A DNA stretch of 64,000 nt from contig NZ_JADPKY010000131.1 in the NCBI RefSeq assembly GCF_023074185.1, forward strand, positions 52,129 to 116,128, read 5' to 3'. Positions 45,061 to 53,921 of this stretch are shown here, one piece after another (within the stretch, counting starts at the first letter, position 1; each line of letters opens with the position of its first letter). The stretch comes from Bradyrhizobium sp. 132. Lineage in GTDB: Bacteria > Pseudomonadota > Alphaproteobacteria > Rhizobiales > Xanthobacteraceae. Both the position numbers and the translations under genes were made by a program. The notes below the pieces were generated by a model that was not told the DNA's origin, did not search any database, and saw nothing but the letters and a program-made list of their open reading frames with translations.

Positions 45061-46184
45061 GCGGCTCGCGCTCCGTGCGCCAGCGCGACGGTGGTGTCGG
45101 GATCAAAGATATGAAGATCCTGCGCCCGCACGCCATAAGGTACGCTGTCTCCGATCCCCGCCCGCACTCGTGCATGCGAGACCGCAACCAGCAGCTTGCC
45201 TGCAACCGCCATTGCGACGTGACTCTGGTCGCCGAGCCACTGGTTGGAAACCACGCGTGCCGTCTCGGCGCTGCCGCTGCCCAGCACGACACGGTGTGGA
45301 CGAACCCCGATCACGACTTTGCGCCGATTGCCGATCGCCTGCCGCACCTCTGGACCCAGCTCATTGTCGCCGAAGCCGAAGCTCGGCCCGTTGTGGAGCT
45401 CGAACGTGGTACAACCTTCACTGCGGATCACAGATGCATCGAATACGTTCATCGGCGGCTCGCCGATGAAGGTGGCGACGTAGAGATTGGCGGGCTTTTC
45501 CTTCAGAACATGCTGGGGCGCGAACTGCTGCAGCACGCCGCCTTCCATGACGGCGATGCGGTCAGCCAGCGCATTGGCTTCGGTCTGGTCGTGGGTGACG
45601 AAGATCGAGGTCATCGCCCGATCCTTGAGCAGGCGCTTGAGCCGGCCGCGCAGCAGGGCGCGCAACTGCGGCTCGAGCTGTCCCATCGGCTCGTCGAGCA
45701 CATAGAGCGCGGCATCGCGCACCAATGCTCGCGCCAACGATGCACGTTGCTGCTGGCCGCCGGAGATCGCATTGGGATAGCGGTCGAGGATCGGCTCGAT
45801 TTCCACCAGCGCGGCCACCTCCTTGACGCGCCGCGAAACTTCGCTCGCGGACAACCGGCCACGCTTCAGCGCGAACGCGATGTTCTCCCGCACCGTCAGC
45901 GGCGGATAGAGCGAATAGCCTTCGAACGCCATCGCGACGTTACGCGCGGCCGGCGCCAGACGCTCGATCCGCCGGTTCGCCAGCGAGATCTCGCCCGCGC
46001 TGACCGCTTCGAATCCCGCGACCATGCGCAGCGTCGAGGTCTTGCCGCACCCGGACGAGCCGAGCAAGGCGACGATCTCGCCGCGCTCGACATCCATGCT
46101 GAGGGCCTTGACCGCATGGACAGCCAACCGGCCGCGCGGATGATAGACTTTGTCAACGGTGCGAAGTGATAGCGATGCGCTCAT
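45057..46184 (-). CDS. MalK/UgpC-type ABC ATPase A (altered Q-loop)
   Basis: 375 residues: Walker A GSSGCGKT (42-49), signature ISGGQQQR, Walker B YVLDEP (Asp164, Glu165) and switch His198 in FVTHDQ are intact, followed by a TOBE/MalK regulatory domain. The Q-loop Gln is replaced by Glu88 (MAFEGYSLYP) and the D-loop reads GQLEPQLR. GGGAGG precedes ATG 46184, which lies 32 bases inside the end of the second ATPase gene. The partner carries the opposite set of changes, so the two probably form a heterodimer. Confidence 0.9.
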   Translation of the reverse strand: MSASLSLRTVDKVYHPRGRLAVHAVKALSMDVERGEIVALLGSSGCGKTSTLRMVAGFEAVSAGEISLANRRIERLAPAARNVAMAFEGYSLYPPLTVRENIAFALKRGRLSASEVSRRVKEVAALVEIEPILDRYPNAISGGQQQRASLARALVRDAALYVLDEPMGQLEPQLRALLRGRLKRLLKDRAMTSIFVTHDQTEANALADRIAVMEGGVLQQFAPQHVLKEKPANLYVATFIGEPPMNVFDASVIRSEGCTTFELHNGPSFGFGDNELGPEVRQAIGNRRKVVIGVRPHRVVLGSGSAETARVVSNQWLGDQSHVAMAVAGKLLVAVSHARVRAGIGDSVPYGVRAQDLHIFDPDTTVALAHGARAA

Positions 46185-47289
46185 GAGCCACCTCCCCGTT
46201 CCCGGACGGAATAAAGCGCCGTCCGCTCTCACGCTCAAACAACAGCAATGCGTCAAGATCGAACGCGACGTGAGCGGGTCCAGTCCGCCGCGGCTCGTCA
46301 CGATCTCCGGCCTCCGACGCCAGGAGTTCCTCGCCGCCTTGCATCGTGAGCAGCAGCACCGATTTCTCGTTCAATGGCGTCACCGCCACCAGCTCTACTG
46401 CAACCGTGCGGGGCCCCGGCGCCTCGACGAGGCGCAGTGCCTCCGGCCGCAGTCCGAGCAGATAAAGGCCGCCGGCCGCAACCGCATAGCTTGCGGGCAA
46501 CCTGATCCTCATACCGCCGAGCCGGATTTCGGGCGCACCGTCCACCAGCTGAGGCGCGACTTCGATCAGGTTGAGTGTCGGATCGCCGAACAGCCGCGCC
46601 ACCCCGACATTGACCGGCTCGGCATAGATCCGTGCCGGCGTATCGCATTGTGCGATCCGACCATCCAGCAGCACGGCCACACGGTCCCCCAGCGCCATCG
46701 CCTCCTTGAAGTCCTGTGTTACATAGAGCACGGTCGAGCCGACGCGCTTCAGCAGCGCCGGAAGCTCCAGCCGCATCTCGTATCGCAGCTTGGCATCGAC
46801 ATTGCGCAAGGGATCGTCGAGCAGCAGAATATCGGGATCTGCAACCAGCGCCCGCGCCAGTGCGGTGCGCTGCTTCTGGCCATTGGACAACTCGCGCGGC
46901 GAATGGCCGAGCACGTGGCCGATCTTGAGAAGTTGCGCGACCGCCTCGACCTTGCGCGCGATCTCACCTGCGTTCGTCTTCCGCGCTGTCAAGGCGCTTG
47001 CTATATTATTGCGCGCCGTCATGTGCGGAAACAGCGCAAAATTCTGGAAGGCCATCCCGATGCCGCGCTTGTCCGGCGGGCTCCCTGACGCGTCACGGCC
47101 ACGCAGGAGAATCGTTCCGGCGTCCGGTGGATAGATCCCCGCGAGCAGGCGCAACAGCACGGTCTTCCCGGTCCCCGAGGGCCCGAACAGGGTGACGATC
47201 TCGCCCCTGTCGACGCTCAGGGACAGCCCATTCAGGACCGCGTCGGCCTTGAAGGTCTTGTGCAGGTTTCTGATCTCGATCTGCGTCAT
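46153..47289 (-). CDS. MalK/UgpC-type ABC ATPase B (catalytically altered)
   Basis: 378 residues: Walker A GPSGTGKT (36-43) and Q-loop Gln82 are normal, but the catalytic Glu after Walker B is Asp159 (LLLDDP), the switch His is Gln192 (YVTQDF) and the signature is LSNGQKQR. A MalK-type C-terminal domain follows. Such changes normally weaken hydrolysis at that subunit's own Walker site. Together with ATPase A and two permeases this matches the two-ATPase layout of the rhizobial glycerol importer (GlpS/GlpT), although the substrate may differ. Confidence 0.88.
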   Translation of the reverse strand: MTQIEIRNLHKTFKADAVLNGLSLSVDRGEIVTLFGPSGTGKTVLLRLLAGIYPPDAGTILLRGRDASGSPPDKRGIGMAFQNFALFPHMTARNNIASALTARKTNAGEIARKVEAVAQLLKIGHVLGHSPRELSNGQKQRTALARALVADPDILLLDDPLRNVDAKLRYEMRLELPALLKRVGSTVLYVTQDFKEAMALGDRVAVLLDGRIAQCDTPARIYAEPVNVGVARLFGDPTLNLIEVAPQLVDGAPEIRLGGMRIRLPASYAVAAGGLYLLGLRPEALRLVEAPGPRTVAVELVAVTPLNEKSVLLLTMQGGEELLASEAGDRDEPRRTGPAHVAFDLDALLLFERESGRRFIPSGNGEVAHERIAITSHR

Positions 47290-47305
47290 ATCATTCTACG
47301 CCATG

Positions 47306-48163
47306 TCAGCCCTTGACGGCTCCGAGCGACAGGCCCTCGACCAGCCAGCGCTGCGCATAGAGCGCGAGCAGCAATGTTGGGGTGACCGAGAGCACAATGG
47401 CCGCCGCCACCTGGCCGTACTGGATACCGGAGGCGGTCACGAATGCCAGCGCCCCGACCGTCACCGGCTGCTTGTCGGCGGAGGCCAGCACCAGAGCGAA
47501 CACGAAGTTGTTCCAGCAGAAGATGAAGGATAGCAGCCCCGCCGCCGCAATGCCCGGCCCAGCCAGCGGCACGGCAATCTTGAAGAAGGTCCGCAGCCAG
47601 GAGTGGCCGGCAATGCGGTAGGCATTCTCGATGTCGGGCGAGATATCCTCGAAATAGCCGCGCACGATCCAGAGGATCAGCGGCAGTGCGATCAGCTGAT
47701 AGACCCAGATCAGCCCGACATAGGTATCGACCAATCCGAGGTCCTGAAAGTAAAGCGACAGCGGCAGCAGCACCAATAGCGGCGGCGCGAAGCGAAACGA
47801 CAGCAACGTGAATGCGATGTCCTCGCTGAGCCAGAACTTGAACCGGGCGAAGGCATAGGCGGCCGGCACGCCGAGGATCAGCGCCAGCACCACGGCACAG
47901 GTCGACAGCAGCACGCTGTTGCCGAGATTGCGCATGAAGGCGATATCGAGCGAGCCGGCGCTGGTCAGCAGATGGCCGCTGATCAGAGCCTTGTAATTTT
48001 CCAAGGTCGGGACGAACGAGAGACTGGGCGGAATGCGCAGGATCTGCTCATTGGTCTGGAACGACATCAATAGAATCCAGACGATCGGAAACAGGAAGAA
48101 GATCACGATTAGCGTGAGCAGCACGGCGCGGAGGACGCGTTCGATGATCGAGCTACGCTCCAT
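47306..48163 (-). CDS. ABC transporter permease, MalG/UgpE type
   Basis: A 285-residue permease with six predicted membrane spans and the EAA loop (ENAYRIAGHSWLRTFFKIAVP). Second permease of a carbohydrate/polyol importer; its stop lies 16 bases before the ATPase B start. Confidence 0.9.
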   Translation of the reverse strand: MERSSIIERVLRAVLLTLIVIFFLFPIVWILLMSFQTNEQILRIPPSLSFVPTLENYKALISGHLLTSAGSLDIAFMRNLGNSVLLSTCAVVLALILGVPAAYAFARFKFWLSEDIAFTLLSFRFAPPLLVLLPLSLYFQDLGLVDTYVGLIWVYQLIALPLILWIVRGYFEDISPDIENAYRIAGHSWLRTFFKIAVPLAGPGIAAAGLLSFIFCWNNFVFALVLASADKQPVTVGALAFVTASGIQYGQVAAAIVLSVTPTLLLALYAQRWLVEGLSLGAVKG

Positions 48164-48175
48164 TTGATCTGCTCC

Positions 48176-49099
48176 TCATGCCGAGGCGTGGCTGCGTTCG
48201 CGCAGGCGCAGCCAGTTCTTGATGAAAAAGTGCGAGAGGACGTAGGTGATCATCCACAGCACCACCAGCAGCGCTGCCGATTTGCCAACATTGGTGTACT
48301 GGTAGAATTCGAGATAGGCGCGGACCTGAAACACCAGCAGGGTGTTGCCGGGCCCACCTTGGGTCATTGCGTAGACGATGTCGAACTGCTGGATGGCGTC
48401 GAGCAGGCGGAACAGGCTTGCGGTGATGATGTAGGGCGAAAGCATCGGCAGCGTGATCCTGAAAAACACGAACAGCCGGGGAACGCCATCCAGGGCGGCC
48501 GCCTCGAACGGCTGCTGCGGCAACGAGCGCAGCCCGGCCAGAAGCAGCACCATCATGAACGGGGTGTAGACCCACACATCGACCAGAACGACCGTGAACA
48601 AGGCGGTTGACGGGCTGGATGCCCATCCGAAGTCGGACACGCCGGCGAGGCTGACCAAATAAGACAGGATCCCGAAATTCGGGTTCGTCATCAACTTCCA
48701 CATCAGCGAGGCGATCGCCGGCGCGGTCATCAGCGGCAGTAGCAGCAGGACCGAGATCAAGTTGTTGAGCCGGGTCTGCCGCTGCAAGAGCAGCGCGATG
48801 ATCAATCCGAACACCAGCTCCACTCCCACCGTAAGGGCGGTGTAGCGCAAGGAGATGCTGACCGTATTCCAGAACTCGGCGTCGTACAGCAGGTTGATGT
48901 AGTTGCCGAACCAGATGAAGCCCTTCAGCGCCGGCAAATTCAGGCGAAATCGCAACGCCGAATAATAGAGCGCAGTGACGAACGGAATCAGGATACCGAT
49001 GCAGACCAGCAGCGCCGGCAGGCTGAGCAGATAAGGAAGCCACTCGACCGGACGGCGATCGACGACGCGAATGGGCTCGTCAATGGGCTGTGACGTCAT
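48176..49099 (-). CDS. ABC transporter permease, MalF/UgpA type
   Basis: A 307-residue permease with six spans and the EAA loop FEAAALDGVPRLFVFFRITLP, plus TQGGPGNTLLVF near the end. GGAGG precedes ATG 49099; an open frame further upstream is not protein-like. It is followed after 12 bases by the second permease. Confidence 0.9.
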   Translation of the reverse strand: MTSQPIDEPIRVVDRRPVEWLPYLLSLPALLVCIGILIPFVTALYYSALRFRLNLPALKGFIWFGNYINLLYDAEFWNTVSISLRYTALTVGVELVFGLIIALLLQRQTRLNNLISVLLLLPLMTAPAIASLMWKLMTNPNFGILSYLVSLAGVSDFGWASSPSTALFTVVLVDVWVYTPFMMVLLLAGLRSLPQQPFEAAALDGVPRLFVFFRITLPMLSPYIITASLFRLLDAIQQFDIVYAMTQGGPGNTLLVFQVRAYLEFYQYTNVGKSAALLVVLWMITYVLSHFFIKNWLRLRERSHASA

Positions 49100-49173
49100 G
49101 AAGAAGCCTCCGATGCCCGCCCCCCGAGGGGGTCGGGCGGAGCAGCATTGAACAGGAAGACTGCAGCAAGGAC

Positions 49174-50613
49174 TCAGCCGAGGCCAGCTTCCCGCAACTG
49201 CTTGTCGATGCTCGCAGCCAGCTGATCGAGGCCCTCGCTGACCTGCACCTCCTTGGCGACCATCTTCTGCAGCGTCTCCGCCCATTGAGTGGTGACGTCG
49301 AAGAACAGTGGCTGCGCGGTGAAGTAGATTTTCGCGCCCGGTGCCGAGACGTCATGCTGCTCGAGATAGCCGGGATAGGATTTGGCAATGCGGTCGCGGA
49401 ATTCGCTGTCCTTCCAGACCGAGGCCCGGACCGGATTGACGAAGTCCATTTTGCGTGCGCCGAACAGATCGTGCTCGAGTGACGTCGCCCATTGCATGAA
49501 CTTCCAGGCAGCGTCCTTCTTCTTTGAGAAGCTGGACATCGCCAGCGACCAGATCCAGACGTTTGGCGTCGGCGCCTTTGCCGCAGGGTTGGCCGCGAAC
49601 GGGGCGTAACCCAAATTGCCTTTCTCCTTGTTGTCACCGCCGTTCTCGAAATAGCCGAGAATATCGGCGTCGAAGATCATCGCGGAGGCACCGGCGCCGA
49701 GATCGGCACCGACCTGATACCAGGTGTAGGTGGACCAGTTCTTCGGACCGGATTCCCGGATCATGTCCACCCACTGCTGGTGGAACGCCTTCGAACCGGT
49801 GGAATTCATCGCAGCCTTGAGCTTGCCGCCGTTGACCGTTAAATCCTTCTCGCCGAAATTGGCGTATCCCGAAAGGAAGCCGGGATGGATCGTCGCCCAG
49901 GAGCGTGATCCGCGGACGCCGATGCCATAGGGCCCGCCGAGATCCTTGGTCAGTTTTGCCGCCGTCTCCTTCAGCTCGCCAAGGTTTTTCGGAACGCTGA
50001 CCTTGGCCTTGTCGAACATCGTCCGGTTATAGGCCAGATTGTTCAGCTCATAGCCCCAGGGGATGCACCATTGCTTGGCATCCGCTGAGCCGAGCTCGCC
50101 GCCGGGCACGCCATTCCAGGCGGTCGACGCGCGCAAGCCGGGCAGCACGTCGTCCCAGGCGAAACTCGGGTTCGTCTTCTTCGGATCCTTGATGTACTCA
50201 TTGAGATCGACGACCCATCCGGCCGGTCCATAAGTCCACGTCATGTACGCGCCGGTCATGAAGGCATCATACTGATCGGACTTCGACGACAGCGCCGCGG
50301 TCACCTTGTCGAAATAGACGTCTTCGGGGAAGACATCGTAGCTGACATCGATGCCGGTCAACTTCTTGAAGTTCTCGATATCGGCGATCATCGCATCGGC
50401 ATAGGGATGTTTGTTGAGCAACAGCTTGATGGCCGTGCCCTTTTGTGCCTGCCAGTCATAGTCGGCGGCCATCGCCTCGACCAGCGAGGACCCGAGCAGC
50501 ACATTGGCAGTTGCCGCGGTGACGCCGAGATGGGCGGCGCCGCGCATCAGATCTCGACGGCTGACACGGCCAGCCGCATAGGCGTCGAACAGAGCCTTGA
50601 TTCTGTCTGTCAT
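49174..50613 (-). CDS. Extracellular solute-binding protein (family 1), TAT signal
   Basis: A 479-residue binding protein with a twin-arginine signal (SRRDLMRGAAHLG, signal to about residue 49). The mature part starts LLLNKHPYADAM and has the family 1 two-lobed fold, with many Trp/Tyr residues typical of sugar or polyol binding. It lies 3 bases after the SorC regulator stop, so it is the first transport gene of the operon. Confidence 0.88.
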   Translation of the reverse strand: MTDRIKALFDAYAAGRVSRRDLMRGAAHLGVTAATANVLLGSSLVEAMAADYDWQAQKGTAIKLLLNKHPYADAMIADIENFKKLTGIDVSYDVFPEDVYFDKVTAALSSKSDQYDAFMTGAYMTWTYGPAGWVVDLNEYIKDPKKTNPSFAWDDVLPGLRASTAWNGVPGGELGSADAKQWCIPWGYELNNLAYNRTMFDKAKVSVPKNLGELKETAAKLTKDLGGPYGIGVRGSRSWATIHPGFLSGYANFGEKDLTVNGGKLKAAMNSTGSKAFHQQWVDMIRESGPKNWSTYTWYQVGADLGAGASAMIFDADILGYFENGGDNKEKGNLGYAPFAANPAAKAPTPNVWIWSLAMSSFSKKKDAAWKFMQWATSLEHDLFGARKMDFVNPVRASVWKDSEFRDRIAKSYPGYLEQHDVSAPGAKIYFTAQPLFFDVTTQWAETLQKMVAKEVQVSEGLDQLAASIDKQLREAGLG

Positions 50614-50616
50614 GCT

Positions 50617-51678
50617 TCACTCCCCTTGCTTTTTCTGTGGTTTGACGCGACGGCCTTGGCCGTTCTTTTTGTCGGGAACAACCGCGCCCCGCTCGTCGAC
50701 GAGACGGCGCGCGGTGAGTTCATCAGTGATCAGCCCTTTCAAAAGTCCGCTGGCCAATGCTGCGCGGATGCCCGCAACCTTGCTCGGCCCGCCCGCGATC
50801 GCCACGATGTAGCGGCCGCGCAGATCTCGCGGCGACACCGAGATCGATCGGCCGGACAACTCGGTTTCAACGACCTTGCCCTCGGCGTCGAAAAAATGCC
50901 CAAGCATTTCGCCGGCGACGCCGGCGCGCTCAAGCTCGGCGACTTCGTCGGGTCGGATCATCCCGGTCTGCACCAGGGATCCACTCGGACGTGCCTCACC
51001 GATGCCGACCAGCATCAGGTCTGCCTGACGCGCGAGATCGAACACCGCGGAGACGCCGAGCTGCGCGAGCAGCACGGCGCGATCCGCCGCACTGTTGGCA
51101 TAGAGCGGCACCGGCATCAGATAGGCTTCGCTGTCGGTTCGCTCGGCAATGAGATGAATGACATCGAACGGGCTCGCCGAGAATTTCCGCGTCAGGCCGC
51201 CGAGCAGCGAGACGAATTTGACTTCGGAGGCCGGCATGGTCGGCAAGTGCCTAACAACAGCGGCCAGCGTGCGCCCATGACCTATCCCAACGATCTGGCC
51301 ATCGGTCCGCTGCAGGACTGCATGGAGATAGCTCGCTCCGGAAAACGCCAGCGCCTTGAGCGGAAGCCCGGGCTCGCCAAGATCAGGCGCGACCTGAACC
51401 ATGTCGAGCTGAAAGCGCTCCTTAAGCGCTTCCTCGAACTTCACGCAGTCGGCAACCGCTCCGTCGACGAAAATGCGGATCAGACCCTCGCGCCCGGCGC
51501 GCGCGATTAACCGATGAGCCTTGATGGCCGGAATATTCAAGCGCGCGGCTATCTCGCCCTGCGTCAACCCGCCGGCGTAATGCAGCCAGGCGGCACGCGA
51601 TGCAAGGCTGCCATCGTCGTCAAACGGCGAAATGGGCCGGCCGCTAGCGTTCACATCTCCACCTGTAATTTTTTTCAT
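50617..51678 (-). CDS. SorC-family sugar-responsive transcriptional regulator
   Basis: About 353 residues: N-terminal HTH (about 25-75, ASRAAWLHYAGGLTQGEIAA, then LNIPAIKAHRLIARA) and a SorC/DeoR-type effector domain binding a phosphosugar (GIGHGRTLAAVVRHL). EryD of erythritol loci belongs to this family. Start choice is open: ATG 51678, TTG 51687, or GTG 51654, which has GGTGGAGAT directly upstream. First gene of the operon, probably autoregulated through the palindrome at 51732-51748. Confidence 0.87.
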   Translation of the reverse strand: MKKITGGDVNASGRPISPFDDDGSLASRAAWLHYAGGLTQGEIAARLNIPAIKAHRLIARAGREGLIRIFVDGAVADCVKFEEALKERFQLDMVQVAPDLGEPGLPLKALAFSGASYLHAVLQRTDGQIVGIGHGRTLAAVVRHLPTMPASEVKFVSLLGGLTRKFSASPFDVIHLIAERTDSEAYLMPVPLYANSAADRAVLLAQLGVSAVFDLARQADLMLVGIGEARPSGSLVQTGMIRPDEVAELERAGVAGEMLGHFFDAEGKVVETELSGRSISVSPRDLRGRYIVAIAGGPSKVAGIRAALASGLLKGLITDELTARRLVDERGAVVPDKKNGQGRRVKPQKKQGE

Positions 51679-51731
51679 TACAGACAAAATTTCACATGCT
51701 CATTCGCCTGTCAATCGCGCAGCCGCAATTT

Positions 51732-51748
51732 CGCAATGCGACATTGCG
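51732..51748. promoter_or_regulatory. Inverted repeat upstream of the SorC-led operon
   Basis: CGCAATG-CGA-CATTGCG, a perfect 7-bp inverted repeat with 3-base spacer, 54 bases before ATG 51678. Position and symmetry suit an operator for the operon's own SorC regulator; binding is inferred. Confidence 0.55.
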
Positions 51749-51948
51749 CACGATTCGTTGCAGGGCAACGGACAACCTCACCTGAATCGGTCGACGGACC
51801 CAAGATCTCGAGAGCGCCGGATAGCTGCAGCGAGAGCGCAAGCTGCGGGTTAGACGCCACTCAGTCCGGACCATCGAATTTCTTTTAAAAGGCGTGTGAG
51901 CCAATAAGATTCTTGGATTCAGGCGAGTGCGCTGCAAATAATCTACAG

Positions 51949-52226
51949 CAACAGTTTCGCACCAGAAACGACCTGATCAGAACGCAGCTCCCGCTACACC
52001 TGCGCACGTCCAACCTGGCGCGGCTGTTGGCACGCCGGCCGGACGGGATCACGGTCGCGCCATTCGAGGGTGGCGAGATCGGACCGGAGCTTTTCCGGGC
52101 GGCCTGCCGCATGGGCCTTGAAGGTCTCGTCTCGAAGCATCGCGATCGGCCCTACCGCGGCGGCACGCAAAAGTACTGATCAAGGTGAAGAACCGCAGGC
52201 ACCCAGCAATGGATCGAGAGCTGTGA
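51949..52226 (+). pseudogene. ligD: Fragment of ATP-dependent DNA ligase (LigD ligase domain)
   Basis: The frame reads LPLHLRTSNLARLLARRPDG, then FRAACRMGLEGLVSKHRDRP and YRGGTQKY, the nucleotidyltransferase motif V region of bacterial NHEJ ligase. It then breaks: the expected KDWIKVKNR continues only in another frame (KVKNRRHPAMDREL, stop 52224-52226). Both ends of the gene are missing. With the Ku remnant at 57 kb this shows a lost NHEJ locus. Confidence 0.8.
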
Positions 52227-52266
52227 TGGCCGCGGAGTTGGTGATTGGGTAGCCCAGTTCCCAATG

Positions 52267-52306
52267 AATCAAGTCCGTGCGGGATCTATGCCGCACGGAC
52301 TTGATT
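52267..52306. repeat. 16-bp perfect inverted repeat
   Basis: AATCAAGTCCGTGCGG (52267-52282) and its exact complement (52291-52306) around an 8-base loop. No T tract follows, so it is not a clear terminator; it could be a recombination or IS-end relic. 52227-52524 otherwise holds no gene. Confidence 0.6.
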
Positions 52307-52524
52307 GCAACTGTCCAGGCCCGGCCGGATTGCGTCGCAGCAGATCTAGCGTCCCTGCAATGCCCCTCGAAGGAAGCCCATCATTTGCGACGGGCTCAAG
52401 GTCAGGGAGGAAAGGCGCCATGAAGGCGCAGGTTAAACTTACAACGAGTCGCGCCAATACTGTGTGTTGCAACTCACTGTGGACAACAAAAGTGCTCGCC
52501 TGTCGCGCCGTCGATCGAGCCGCA

Positions 52525-53235
52525 TCAGCCTTGATCCGGCTGCTGAGGGGCTGCGGGTCCACGCACGATCAATGCACCACGCCGAGGTGAGCAGCCGTCG
52601 CGGATGCAGGGCGTCATCACAACCACGGAGCTCTCAAACCCATGAGCCCGTGAGATCATGTAGGGTCCGCGGTGAGCCATCGAGACCGTTCGCCGCGGCG
52701 CTGGCAATGGCCGCCGGCAGTGGGCGACGTCCGCGGCTTTCACTGCCGCTGTGTAGGTCGGGTATGCGGCCGGAGTCCCGTCGAAGGCTGCCTTAGCCGC
52801 CGCGAGCGCGTTTTGCCTCGTGCTCTCCGAGGTGATGTTGGCCCTATGGCTGGCCTCTCGCGATGACGTGGTCATTTCGATTTCTCCTATGCGGGGATCG
52901 GCTGATCGACGGGAAGACGCAATGATTGAGGACCGCAAGCGCTGGAAGAATTTGGCGAGTGCGTCGAGCATCCCGGGCCGACCGAGTTTTCCCTTGTCAA
53001 GCTTTGCAGCCTCGCGAACCATTTCCTGGCCGTGGTCGCACATCGGATCAATCGCGGCAATCACCTCTGCGGTCAGCCATGCATCGTTCGGGTTGCTCGC
53101 AGGCGTCGAGATGATGAGAAACTTCAGCTTGAATTCGAGCGGAGGGTCTTCAGGCAGCACCCGCTTGGTGTTCGAGATAATGACCACCGTGTATTTGTAG
53201 CCCTGCGGGAAACAGTTCGCGCGGGTCATCTGCAT
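52525..53235 (-). CDS. Hypothetical protein, possibly two fused or decayed genes
   Basis: An open frame of 236 residues from ATG 53235. The first part (QGYKYTVVIISNTKR, LEFKLKFLIISTPASNPND) and the stretch after ATG 52875 (SESTRQNALAAAKAAFDGTP, TYTAAVKAADVAH) look protein-like; the last 50 residues do not. ATG 52875 has AGGAGAA 7-8 bases upstream, so a separate small gene of 116 residues or less may start there. No family recognised. Confidence 0.35.
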   Translation of the reverse strand: MQMTRANCFPQGYKYTVVIISNTKRVLPEDPPLEFKLKFLIISTPASNPNDAWLTAEVIAAIDPMCDHGQEMVREAAKLDKGKLGRPGMLDALAKFFQRLRSSIIASSRRSADPRIGEIEMTTSSREASHRANITSESTRQNALAAAKAAFDGTPAAYPTYTAAVKAADVAHCRRPLPAPRRTVSMAHRGPYMISRAHGFESSVVVMTPCIRDGCSPRRGALIVRGPAAPQQPDQG

Positions 53236-53444
53236 GGCTGGTCTAACAACGAGCAAACTATTGCAGGCGACGACCGCTGAGCGGTGTGAAATAGTTCACA
53301 GATCGGGAAAGACGAGTTCACTAGCATGGACGAGCGCGCGGGCGAAGATACTCCGCTCCTGCGATGTCTTGCAATGTTGCCTCGTGGTCGCCTGCCCCGT
53401 CAAGCAAACGATGAATGGATCGGTGTATCCCTCACAGGAAGACG

Positions 53445-53618
53445 ATGATGATCGACTGCAACAATATTCAACGGTATCGCCTTTTATTGCAGACCAATCT
53501 GACGGGTCTCGAACGGCAGTTTGTCGAACGTCGCCTGAGCGAGGAGCAATTGAAGCTGGAGATTCTGGTCAGCTCGTGCTCAACCGAAGCGCACTGCGAT
53601 CTACGCCGCTTTTGGTGA
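53445..53618 (+). CDS. Small hypothetical protein, 57 aa
   Basis: MMIDCNNIQRYRLLLQTNLT, then GLERQFVERRLSEEQLKLEI: a helical pattern recalled from Bradyrhizobium small proteins (RYRRLL...LTDLERRFVERRLAEE). AGGAA precedes ATG 53445. The C-terminus after LVSSC may be altered. Function unknown. Confidence 0.5.
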   Translation: MMIDCNNIQRYRLLLQTNLTGLERQFVERRLSEEQLKLEILVSSCSTEAHCDLRRFW

Positions 53619-53708
53619 AGGCCAGCTTGGGCTACCCCGTTCCAGTAACACTGCAGAACGTTTGCATTTTTGTCGGCAACAACTTCTATTCTCGAGAGGA
53701 AAGCATTC

Positions 53709-53921
53709 ATGGCGAAGGAATATTGCTTGATCGTTCAAGCCACCGGGAGAAAGTTGGATCTCCTACGTGGTGAAGCGTCTCGCATTGCAAAAGGAAGCAA
53801 GGTCGACTGGTGGATTGATCGTGCAGACGTCGGCACGCGCTTTTGCTTCGAAGATACCGCGGCAAAAGAGACGTTCGCGAGTACCTGCGACAGCTTCGGC
53901 ATCCCATGCCGAGACGCCTAG
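53709..53921 (+). CDS. Small hypothetical protein, 70 aa
   Basis: MAKEYCLIVQATGRKLDLLR, then a basic loop and KVDWWIDRADVGTRFCFEDT. GAGAGGAAAG lies 6-8 bases before ATG 53709. Alternating beta/alpha pattern suggests a folded protein; no family recognised. 53922-54520 (about 600 bases) contains no gene I can support, only a short helical relic near 54010 (NELEAIAARIFERITELELE). Confidence 0.5.
   Translation: MAKEYCLIVQATGRKLDLLRGEASRIAKGSKVDWWIDRADVGTRFCFEDTAAKETFASTCDSFGIPCRDA

Noticed and set aside
45057..50613. Identification as the rhizobial glycerol importer GlpSTPQUV
   Set aside because: The two-ATPase layout fits, but no glpU-like small membrane gene is present and the surrounding enzymes go beyond glycerol metabolism; gene symbols were therefore not assigned.
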